DNA of 5,589 nucleotides, from positions 1-5,589 of the forward strand of contig NZIT01000065.1 in NCBI GenBank assembly GCA_002691725.1, in the 5' to 3' direction. This DNA is from SAR116 cluster bacterium. Lineage in GTDB: Bacteria > Pseudomonadota > Alphaproteobacteria > Puniceispirillales > UBA1172. Of the stretch, positions 1-5,566 are shown one piece after another (position 1 is the stretch's first letter; every line of letters begins with the position of its first letter). The notes below the pieces were generated by a model, which worked only from the letters and a program-made list of their open reading frames with translations, had not been told where the DNA came from and made no database searches. A program made the position numbers and the translations under genes.

Positions 1-2
1 AA

Positions 3-149
3 ATTAAGGTCTATTGTGTCGAAGCATGCGCCTTTGCTGATCCATCACAATTTGAGTTTTTGGCAAGCTCGGATGAAATATTTTTGAACGCAGATTTGTC
101 TACAGATTTGTTTAGAGATAACCGAAATATATCTATGTTAGCGTCTTAG
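3..149 (+). CDS. 3' end of an unrecognised protein (partial)
   Basis: A frame open from the left edge (first full codon at base 3) runs 48 codons to a TAG at 147-149. The peptide begins IKVYCVEACAF and ends NRNISMLAS; it is acidic with spaced hydrophobic residues and looks protein-like, but I recognise no family or motif. Two alternate frames close earlier: one at base 5, the other at 85-87. The stop lies 12 bases before the stop of the converging glycosyltransferase gene, a typical tail-to-tail arrangement, which supports a real gene end. It contains an in-frame 12-base near-duplication (91-102 and 103-114, one mismatch) encoding ADLS/TDLF. Only the C-terminus is visible, so function cannot be assigned, and a chance open frame of this length remains possible. 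Confidence 0.42.
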   Translation: MKVYCVEACAFADPSQFEFLASSDEIFLNADLSTDLFRDNRNISMLAS

Positions 150-161
150 CTGATATAAAAA

Positions 162-1580
162 TTAGCTGAAATAGTATTGATATATCATCACAAGATAGAC
201 AATCGCACACCAGATCAAGGCTAGAAAAACCGCCGCACTGCCATAATCTTTGGCGCGCTTTGATAAGCCATGCTTTTCATAAGATATTCTGTCAATGGCA
301 GATTCAACGCTCGAATTAACCAGTTCAATAATAAGCACAAAGATAACCGAACCTATCATGATTAATGTTTCGATAGGGGAGGTAGGAAGCCATATCGCAA
401 ATGTAATCAATATAATTGCAAGAAACAATTCTTGTCTAAACGCACTTTCTTCGTGAAGCGCAAAGCGCAATCCACCCAAGGAATGTTTCAGCGCATTGGC
501 GGCCCGAAGCAAGCCAGTATTATTCTTATATGGATTTGAGGCTGGCGAATATTCATCATCCTTTTGTGCCAGCACCAAATGGCCTTCAAAAATATTGGTG
601 GCATGGCTCCACGAAAATCCTTCGGCATGTGATCGGGCGTGGCGCCGATCAATCTTCAAGGCTTGCTTGACGGCAACGCCGAGATCATTGTCCAGAACGC
701 CTGCATCTGATGAGCCGATCACATCAATAGGCCCGGTCACAGGATAAGCGGCTACGGGCAGGCCACATGCCATGGCTTCAAGGAGCACAAGACCAAATGT
801 ATCAGTTTGTGATGGAAAGACAAAAATATCTGCTTTGCCATAATATTCTGGCAAATCCTCTTTAGGCTTCATGCCGTGGAAGATCGTATCTGGATACGCT
901 TTTTCTAATGCTGGCCGTGCTGGCCCATCACCGACAATCCACTTCTCAGCGTCGATGTTAAGCTTGAGAAATGCCTCTAGATTTTTCTCAACCGCGACTC
1001 TGCCAACATATAGCAGAATGGGTGTTTTATTTTTACGGCGTGATTTAGGGGGCGAGAATAATTCTAAATCAACCCCGCGTGGCCATAAAACCGCATGCGC
1101 TATACCATGATCGCCAAGATCAGAAATGACCTTTTGTGTTGGTGCCATGACGGCTTGAGCGTTTTTGTGAAACCATTTTAAGAACAGGTAGCTGACTGAT
1201 AGCGGCAGTCTGAAACGGGAATGAACATATTCAGGAAATCGCGTGTGATAGCCAGTTGTGAAACGCAAGCCATTGCGCAGGCAAAAATTGCGCGCTGCCA
1301 AGCCTAAAGGACCTTCGGTTGCGATATGGATAATCTCTGGGCTGATTTGTCTGATGAACTTTGCCACTTTGCTGGCAGGAAAAAGGGCAAGTCGGATCTC
1401 TGGATAGGTGGGGCAAGGGATCGTCCGAAAGCCTTCTGGCGTTAGCATAGTCACATCATGACCTTTTAGGATAAGCTCATCACGGGTATGCGTCAGCGTT
1501 CTGACAACGCCGTTCACTTGTGGGTACCATGCATCTGTGACAATCAGAATTTTCTTGTTTTTGTGAATGCTATCACTCAT
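162..1580 (-). CDS. agt: GT4 DAG glycosyltransferase fused to DgkA kinase
   Basis: A 472-residue fusion. Residues ~9-335 are a GT-B, family-4 glycosyltransferase: N-terminal Rossmann half (ILIVTDAWYPQVNGVVRT, typical of lipid-sugar transferases), nucleotide-sugar half starting at YVGRVAVEKN (191-200), IVGDGP (215-220), and the donor-site stretch TDTFGLVLLEAMACG (259-273), where the usual EX7E is D260-X7-E268. Residues ~353-472 align without gaps to E. coli DgkA from memory, offset 350: E378, E384, E419, N422, E426, D430 and K444-D445 match the conserved kinase residues, with three hydrophobic helices near 385-405, 407-425 and 447-468. Expected roles are sugar transfer from a UDP-sugar to diacylglycerol and ATP phosphorylation of DAG to phosphatidate, at the inner membrane. 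An upstream ATG at 1661 lies inside plcP; the ATG at 1580 overlaps the plcP stop (ATGA), so I use it. Family and fusion are seen directly; the sugar and the DAG acceptor are inferred from plcP coupling. The symbol is by analogy. Confidence 0.88.
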   Translation of the reverse strand: MSDSIHKNKKILIVTDAWYPQVNGVVRTLTHTRDELILKGHDVTMLTPEGFRTIPCPTYPEIRLALFPASKVAKFIRQISPEIIHIATEGPLGLAARNFCLRNGLRFTTGYHTRFPEYVHSRFRLPLSVSYLFLKWFHKNAQAVMAPTQKVISDLGDHGIAHAVLWPRGVDLELFSPPKSRRKNKTPILLYVGRVAVEKNLEAFLKLNIDAEKWIVGDGPARPALEKAYPDTIFHGMKPKEDLPEYYGKADIFVFPSQTDTFGLVLLEAMACGLPVAAYPVTGPIDVIGSSDAGVLDNDLGVAVKQALKIDRRHARSHAEGFSWSHATNIFEGHLVLAQKDDEYSPASNPYKNNTGLLRAANALKHSLGGLRFALHEESAFRQELFLAIILITFAIWLPTSPIETLIMIGSVIFVLIIELVNSSVESAIDRISYEKHGLSKRAKDYGSAAVFLALIWCAIVYLVMIYQYYFS

Positions 1581-2464
1581 GCTGCTTTGCCTGATGACAC
1601 CCTCATTTGACTTGGTGTCATCATGATGTTGTCTTCTGTTTGCAAGCCATGAGTGCCCCATTGCAGCACTTCAAGCCGACCGTCTCTATGTTCGACAAAG
1701 GCGGTTAGGCTCTCTACCCAGTCACCTGCATTGGCGTAAATAATATCATCCATCTGCTTTAATTCGGCTTTATGAATATGGCCGCAGACAACACCATGAC
1801 ACTCTCTACGCTTTGTCTCTTTAACCATCACTGTTTCAAAAGCAGACATAAAAGAGACGGCTAATTTGACCTTATGTTTGAGATATTGTGATAATGACCA
1901 ATAGGGTAATTTGAACATCCGCCTGATCCTGTTCAGCCATTTATTCATATTAAGCAATGTCGAGTAAGCAAAATCGCCAAGATAGGCTAACCATCTGGCA
2001 TATTTGATGACATGGTCAAACAAATCACCATGCACCACCCATAGCCGCATCCCTGTAACCGTTTCATGAATATCGGTATCTTTTATGGCAATCTCGCCAA
2101 ACATATTGCCGATAAATTGTCTGGCCGCTTCGTCATGATTGCCGGGGATATAGATAACTTTGGTTCCATGTCGGGCTTTTCTCAGTATTTTTTGAATGAC
2201 ATCATTATGCGGTTGTGGCCAGTACCATTTCCTTTTCAGCCGCCAGCCATCAATGATATCACCAACTAAGTAAAGCGTATCTGATCGTGTGTGTTTCAAA
2301 AAATCGAGCAGGGCTTCATGCTGAGCGCCAGGCGTTCCCAGATGCGTGTCTGATATAAAGACAGTGCGGTAATCATGAATTTCTCTTTCATGACGGTCAA
2401 GATAAGCAAATTGGTCTGTTGGTTTTTGTTTTTCTTTTGAGGTATCGGAGGTCTCAAATTTCAC
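1577..2464 (-). CDS. plcP: PlcP-type phospholipase C metallophosphoesterase
   Basis: A 295-residue calcineurin-like phosphoesterase of the LpxH-related group. The two-metal motifs are all present: SDTH (D39, H41), GDIID (D69, D72), GNHD (108-111), VHGDLFD (144-150, H145) and GHIH (228-231). The segment HVIKYARWLAYLG through LPYWSLSQYLKHKVK (151-200) matches the alphaproteobacterial proteins shown in Sinorhizobium and marine bacteria to be PlcP, a phosphate-stress phospholipase C that releases DAG and a phosphorylated head group; they are often misannotated as UDP-2,3-diacylglucosamine hydrolase. The Pho-box promoter and adjacent lipid glycosyltransferase favour PlcP over LpxH. There is no signal peptide, so it is probably cytosolic and membrane-associated. 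The start is GTG at 2464-2462, with an AGAGA Shine-Dalgarno-like stretch (2475-2471) and an in-frame TAG four codons upstream. An out-of-frame ATG at 2471 opens a five-codon frame overlapping the start. It is the first gene of the two-gene operon. Confidence 0.87.
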   Translation of the reverse strand: MKFETSDTSKEKQKPTDQFAYLDRHEREIHDYRTVFISDTHLGTPGAQHEALLDFLKHTRSDTLYLVGDIIDGWRLKRKWYWPQPHNDVIQKILRKARHGTKVIYIPGNHDEAARQFIGNMFGEIAIKDTDIHETVTGMRLWVVHGDLFDHVIKYARWLAYLGDFAYSTLLNMNKWLNRIRRMFKLPYWSLSQYLKHKVKLAVSFMSAFETVMVKETKRRECHGVVCGHIHKAELKQMDDIIYANAGDWVESLTAFVEHRDGRLEVLQWGTHGLQTEDNIMMTPSQMRVSSGKAA

Positions 2465-2491
2465 TTGGCATCTCTATCTTCATCAAAAAAC

Positions 2492-2499
2492 ATAATATA
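2492..2499 (-). promoter_or_regulatory. Candidate -10 element of the plcP promoter
   Basis: On the minus strand TATATT (2499-2494) or the overlapping TATTAT (2497-2492) lies 10 to 12 bases downstream of the Pho box; each matches TATAAT at five of six positions. This is the spacing expected where PhoB substitutes for a -35 element. The implied transcript start is near 2485, giving a leader of about 20 bases before the GTG. Confidence 0.6.
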
Positions 2500-2509
2500 T
2501 TCGCGTATT

Positions 2510-2527
2510 GTGACAAAGAGATGACAT
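2510..2527 (-). promoter_or_regulatory. Pho box upstream of plcP
   Basis: The minus strand reads ATGTCAT-CTCT-TTGTCAC, two 7-base direct repeats with an 11-base period. Against the known PhoB site (CTGTCAT, 4 bases, CTGTCAY) the half-sites match at 12 of 14 positions; both mismatches are the first base of each unit. It sits 46 bases upstream of the plcP start and directly ahead of a good -10. It should make the plcP-glycosyltransferase operon PhoB-activated under phosphate limitation. The match is seen in the sequence; binding is inferred. Confidence 0.8.
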
Positions 2528-2613
2528 TTAGGTTATGCCTTCGTGTCAATTTGCAATGTTGGTCAGCCAAAAAAAAGGTGGCATAGCAATGGTGTATCTG
2601 AATTAAAATGATT

Positions 2614-2631
2614 TTGTCATAATTCTGAAAT
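2614..2631 (+). promoter_or_regulatory. Weaker Pho box upstream of phoB
   Basis: TTGTCAT-AATT-CTGAAAT has the two-unit, 11-base-period layout of a Pho box, with 6 of 7 and 5 of 7 matches to CTGTCAT. A third degenerate unit, TTCACAT at 2636-2642 (4 of 7), keeps the period. It ends 45 bases before the phoB ATG. No good -10 follows (only 3-of-6 matches), as often seen in activator-dependent promoters. TTGTCA could also act as a -35. The likely role is PhoB autoregulation. Confidence 0.6.
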
Positions 2632-2667
2632 AAACTTCACATACACAACATTTGCTACTACATATTT

Positions 2668-2671
2668 GAGG
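2668..2671 (+). promoter_or_regulatory. Ribosome binding site deciding the phoB start
   Basis: GAGG lies five bases before the ATG at 2677. An in-frame GTG at 2671 overlaps this site and so would have no Shine-Dalgarno of its own, which makes the ATG the better start. Confidence 0.6.
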
Positions 2672-2676
2672 TGTTT

Positions 2677-3408
2677 ATGGATCATATATCTATTGAGGAT
2701 AGACTGATCACCCCCCGCGTATTAATCGCGGATGATGAGCGTAATCAGCAACAGTTATTGACATATAACTTAGAGAAAGCCGGGTTTTCAGTCATACAAG
2801 CAAATGATGGTCAAAAAGCCTTAGACTTAGCTGAAGAAACTATCCCTGATATTATTATTCTTGATTGGATGATGCCAAATATGTCAGGCATTGATGTGTG
2901 CCGATCTTTGCGGGGGATTGCAGAAACCAGACAAATTCCTGTCATTTTGCTCAGCGCAAGAGGTGAGGAAGGCGATAGAACGCTAGGTCTGGATGTGGGT
3001 GCAGATGATTATATCACCAAGCCATTTTCGCCAAAAGAGGTCATTGCCCGCATCCGTGCTGTGCTGAGGCGTTCACGGCCAATGCTGATGAATGATGTCA
3101 TTGCGTTTGCTGATCTCAAGCTCTACCCTCGCAAGAAAATTGTCGAGCGCAATGGTCAAGCGGTCCATTTAGGGCCTAAAGAGTTTGATATTCTAGCCCT
3201 TCTCATGGAGCGCCCTGGACAGGTGTTCAGCCGAACCCAGTTATTAGATCATGTCTGGGGGCATGGAATATATATCGAAGATCGAACCATAGATGTCCAT
3301 TTCAGCAGATTGAGAAAAGCGCTTAATGGACATCAGAACGGCAACAATCATTCGGATATAATCCGCACTGTTCGGGGCAGTGGCTATGCGTTGCGGATGC
3401 CCGAATAA
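2677..3408 (+). CDS. phoB: Phosphate regulon response regulator PhoB
   Basis: A 243-residue OmpR/PhoB-family response regulator. The receiver domain (~13-130) has acidic residues D19-D20-E21, phosphoacceptor D63 in IILDWMMP, S93 at the switch position and K115 in YITKPFS; D63 to K115 is 52 residues, as in E. coli PhoB. The C-terminal winged helix (~138-243) carries LGPKEFDILALLM, FSRTQLLDHVWG, YIEDRTIDVHFSRLRKAL and TVRGSGYAL, all close to PhoB rather than a generic OmpR paralogue. When phosphorylated, normally by PhoR, it binds Pho boxes and activates phosphate-starvation genes. Here it diverges from plcP with candidate Pho boxes on both sides of the shared region. No phoR, pst or phoU lies next to it in this window. 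The N-terminus is about ten residues longer than E. coli PhoB. Confidence 0.93.
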   Translation: MDHISIEDRLITPRVLIADDERNQQQLLTYNLEKAGFSVIQANDGQKALDLAEETIPDIIILDWMMPNMSGIDVCRSLRGIAETRQIPVILLSARGEEGDRTLGLDVGADDYITKPFSPKEVIARIRAVLRRSRPMLMNDVIAFADLKLYPRKKIVERNGQAVHLGPKEFDILALLMERPGQVFSRTQLLDHVWGHGIYIEDRTIDVHFSRLRKALNGHQNGNNHSDIIRTVRGSGYALRMPE

Positions 3409-3444
3409 TGTGAAACTGGCACGCGCTATTAAGCCATTGATGGG

Positions 3445-3458
3445 TCAGGCCAACCTGA
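3445..3458 (+). terminator. Weak hairpin after phoB
   Basis: TCAGG-ccaa-CCTGA forms a five-pair stem with a four-base loop, 37 bases after the phoB stop and between the two convergent genes. No T-run follows on either strand, so it is at most a weak or Rho-assisted terminator. Confidence 0.22.
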
Positions 3459-3500
3459 TGTCCTCACAGCGCTTATATGATGGTGTTTTGATTAGCTTTG

Positions 3501-4607
3501 CTAAGCGATACGTGCTGTTGCAACGCTATGTTTGTGCAGTTTATCCATTTTTGGCGAAAATCCGCACCCTGGCCGGTCAGGTGCGGTGATCCTGCCGTTT
3601 TGCGAAAGCGTGATATCTGGCGCCGAAAAATCGTCTTCAAAGAACCTGCTGCTGGGGAAAATATCGCACGGATAGCCAACATTATCTTTCGTCGCCAATG
3701 CCATTGAAGGCGCTTGGCCAACGGCTGATTCCAGCATTCCGCCAACCCAAACAGGAACATCATTTTGCTGACACAGATCATGGATCGCAATCGCGTTGGT
3801 TAGCCCGCCGACCCGACTTGTTTTAATATTGATCCATTGGCAGGCCTTAATCTGGATAGCTTTTGCCGCCCGCTGCGCCGATGTGATGCTTTCATCAAGA
3901 CAAATGGGTGTTTGCAATGCTTTTTGTAGTTCCGCATGATCAATAAGATCATCATAGGCCAAGGGCTGCTCAATCATTTTGAGATTAAAGTGATCAAGCC
4001 TCTGGAACATATCCATATCGTCCAGCGTGAAGCCGCTATTACAATCAATATGCATCACTAAATCGGGATAGGTGTTTCGCACTTTTTCAATCATATCGGG
4101 GGTGCATTGCCGATTGAATTTCAGCTTTACGCGCGGAAAACCTTGATCTATGGCTTCCGCTATTCGATCAATCAAGGCATCGGTGCTTGCCAGCACAGGG
4201 ATATCTGCGCCAACCATTATAGATGGGTTCGTGCCGCCGATCAGCGACCAAAGCGGCTCCTCAAGGGTCTTGGCATAGGCATCCCAAACGGCTGTCTCAA
4301 AGGCGGATTTTGTGAACTCATGGCCCTTTAATCCCTCAAACAGGCCTGCGATATTGTCTGGTGATGAAATAGTTCTGCCAATAAGCCGAGGCGCCAAAAC
4401 ATCATGAGCAACATGAAACGCCCCTTTGGTATATTCGGTATTATAAAGCGGCAAAGGCGCCGGCGCACATTCTCCCCAGCCTTGGGCTTCATCAAACTTC
4501 AGGTTAACAAAAAGACTTTCAATCATGTCTTGTGAGCCATAGGCCGTCACCCATGGTTCCAGCATTGGCATCTGAACATGATAAAGATTGATTTCCCTTA
4601 CGATCAT
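3501..4607 (-). CDS. OSBS/N-succinylamino-acid racemase-type enolase superfamily enzyme
   Basis: A 368-residue enolase-superfamily protein, the same length as the Amycolatopsis N-acylamino acid racemase. An N-terminal capping domain (~1-125; VQMPMLEPWVTAYGSQ, GWGECAPAPLPLYNTEY) precedes a TIM barrel with the full catalytic set: base K161-x-K163 (KLK), metal ligands D188, E213 and D238, and the opposing base K262 in NIKTSRVGG; GGMLES follows at 289-294. The family dehydrates SHCHC to o-succinylbenzoate (MenC) and/or racemises N-succinylamino acids by proton transfer between the two lysines. No menaquinone gene is nearby and alphaproteobacteria generally use ubiquinone, so a racemase or related role is likelier than MenC; the substrate cannot be read from sequence. 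The start ATG has AAGG eight bases upstream. It converges with phoB, 92 bases apart. A relic of another gene sits 42 bases upstream on the same strand. Confidence 0.85.
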   Translation of the reverse strand: MIVREINLYHVQMPMLEPWVTAYGSQDMIESLFVNLKFDEAQGWGECAPAPLPLYNTEYTKGAFHVAHDVLAPRLIGRTISSPDNIAGLFEGLKGHEFTKSAFETAVWDAYAKTLEEPLWSLIGGTNPSIMVGADIPVLASTDALIDRIAEAIDQGFPRVKLKFNRQCTPDMIEKVRNTYPDLVMHIDCNSGFTLDDMDMFQRLDHFNLKMIEQPLAYDDLIDHAELQKALQTPICLDESITSAQRAAKAIQIKACQWINIKTSRVGGLTNAIAIHDLCQQNDVPVWVGGMLESAVGQAPSMALATKDNVGYPCDIFPSSRFFEDDFSAPDITLSQNGRITAPDRPGCGFSPKMDKLHKHSVATARIA

Positions 4608-4649
4608 CTAATGAGCCTTCTCACATTTTCCAGTTTCTAATTTGCTATC

Positions 4650-4832
4650 TTAAATATTGGCAAGGTTAACGGTAACACCTTCATCGAAAAACCGCTTTGC
4701 AGCCTCAGCCATGGCCAGTGCCATGACGCCGTCCTCTAATGGTGCCAGCATATCAGAACTCTGGTCAAGCGCATCAATAGACGCTCTTAAGGGTGTTGCA
4801 AATATTGCACCGCAGATAGTAAATAATAGCAC
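4650..4832 (-). pseudogene. C-terminal remnant of a Gfo/Idh/MocA oxidoreductase
   Basis: The minus strand encodes a 60-residue frame opening with GTG. Its last ~47 residues, from PLRASIDALDQ through APLEDGVMALAMAEAAKRF to the end, fit the C-terminal helix pattern of Gfo/Idh/MocA NAD(P)-dependent sugar or inositol dehydrogenases (x-P-x-EDG-x-x-AL-x-x-AEAA). Those enzymes are usually 330-400 residues. Neither the Rossmann domain nor the catalytic EKP motif occurs upstream, where the remaining bases to 4938 hold stops in this orientation and then another gene. I read it as the tail of a once-complete gene that may have shared an operon with the racemase-like gene. The first ~13 residues (VLLFTICGAIFAT) do not fit the family and may be post-break sequence. 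A small real protein is the alternative. Confidence 0.5.
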
Positions 4833-4849
4833 TTTTCAGCATCGCAAGC

Positions 4850-4932
4850 ATGGTTTACGTTCACATATATGGTTGAGTCGTGAGAACGTCTTACGCCAAA
4901 AAATCAGCGACCGCATTTTAAGCGTTAACCAT
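4850..4932. repeat. Imperfect inverted repeat region before the DUF2721 gene
   Basis: ATGGTTTACG (4850-4859) is matched in inverse by CGTTAACCAT (4923-4932), 9 of 10 positions. Inside it ACGTTC (4857-4862) pairs exactly with GAACGT (4884-4889). The region lies just upstream of the gene starting at 4939. It may be an operator or promoter structure, or chance; no clear -35/-10 pair or transposon feature is visible. Confidence 0.3.
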
Positions 4933-4938
4933 AGTTGA

Positions 4939-5376
4939 ATGAACATGAGTTTAAATATATCCATTGCCGCGGCGCTCTTCCCGGCTATTCCATTGGTGAT
5001 TGTGGCGTTTAACTTTCGCTACACAAGCTTGGCAAGTTTGATGCGGTCTATCGCTCAGCATATAGAAAATGTTGATGACCATAGCCAGGCTTTAGCAATT
5101 TTAATTAATGAGTTAAAGGTTCTAAGAAAGAGAATGGAGGTCATAAAAATGGCTCTGTTCCTGGCCGGGGTATCCTTTATCCTTAACACAATGGTGTTGC
5201 TCGCCGGACAATATGATGAGGTCATTCTAGGATCATATCCGCAAGTCTTATCGCTATTTACATTAATCGTCAGTATGGGGTGCTTTTGTTACGAAACCTT
5301 TTTATCCACGAAAGCATTAAATCTTCACATCTCTCGGATTACTCTGCCGCATGCGAGGGCGTTTTTCTCAAAATAG
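4939..5376 (+). CDS. DUF2721 family membrane protein
   Basis: A 145-residue integral membrane protein. Hydrophobic helices lie at ~5-25, ~70-90 and ~100-121. Between the first two is a charged cytosol-type segment (~32-70) with HIENVDDHSQ and a basic ELKVLRKRMEVIK stretch. The layout of an FPAIPLVIVAFNFRY first helix, SLASLMRSI, and a closing YETFLSTKALNLHIS is what I know as the DUF2721 pattern; that family has no established function. Family length is usually 130-160 residues, so it looks intact. A second ATG two codons in (4945) could be the start; neither has a clear Shine-Dalgarno. It stands alone on the + strand, divergent from the relic and racemase-like gene, so the context gives no functional hint. 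Confidence 0.75.
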   Translation: MNMSLNISIAAALFPAIPLVIVAFNFRYTSLASLMRSIAQHIENVDDHSQALAILINELKVLRKRMEVIKMALFLAGVSFILNTMVLLAGQYDEVILGSYPQVLSLFTLIVSMGCFCYETFLSTKALNLHISRITLPHARAFFSK

Positions 5377-5395
5377 AGGGTTTGGCAACCGCCTC
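5376..5395 (+). terminator. Possible hairpin at the end of the DUF2721 gene
   Basis: GAGG-GTT, loop TGGC, AAC-(CG bulge)-CCTC can fold into seven pairs starting at the last base of the stop codon. No T-run follows, so intrinsic termination is doubtful. Confidence 0.22.
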
Positions 5396-5566
5396 GTGAT
5401 AATTAGTGGAAGGATCAGTCGGGTGATCAGCCAAATACGCTATCAGCAATATTCTCACGCTAATCGGTAGAGCAGATGTGCCAAGATTGGGTCAAGACTG
5501 GTCAGGGTTTAAATTAGCCTTAAATTAGATTTTATTGATATAGTATTCAGGCAGAGAACGATATTT

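Noticed and set aside
1..161. Search for an intrinsic terminator after the glycosyltransferase-kinase gene
   Set aside because: Only a five-T stretch (161-157 on the minus strand) and a TTAGCTGA direct repeat (146-153, 162-169) are present; no stem precedes the T-run.
1581..1661. A 27-codon N-terminal extension of the glycosyltransferase from the ATG at 1661
   Set aside because: It lies wholly inside plcP in another frame and its peptide does not resemble the family. The ATG at 1580, overlapping the plcP stop as ATGA, begins the typical N-terminus.
2531..2587. GTTATGCC/GGCATAGC inverted repeat and TTGG-tcag-CCAA followed by an A-run between the Pho boxes
   Set aside because: The repeat is short with a 40-base loop and one wobble. 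The small hairpin is followed by A and not T on the + strand, so it is not a terminator.
3562..3586. Perfect 7-base inverted repeat CCGCACC/GGTGCGG, a possible terminator
   Set aside because: It lies within the coding end of the racemase-like gene, covers a family-conserved Pro/Gly-rich stretch (APDRPGCGF), and has no T-run on either side.
3380..3790. Several short open frames around the phoB/racemase junction on both strands
   Set aside because: They overlap the ends of two well-supported genes in other frames and carry no motif; they are shadows.
4657..4938. 93-codon open frame on the + strand ending at the DUF2721 start
   Set aside because: Over much of its length it is the antisense of the oxidoreductase-like fragment, the peptide is Ser/Ala-rich without a recognisable pattern, and it has no Shine-Dalgarno.
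5466..5505. GGTAGAGCA followed by GGGTCAAGAC, resembling the D-arm and T-arm of a tRNA
   Set aside because: The two pieces are far too close together, no acceptor stem or anticodon arm pairs, and the T-loop lacks TTCRA.
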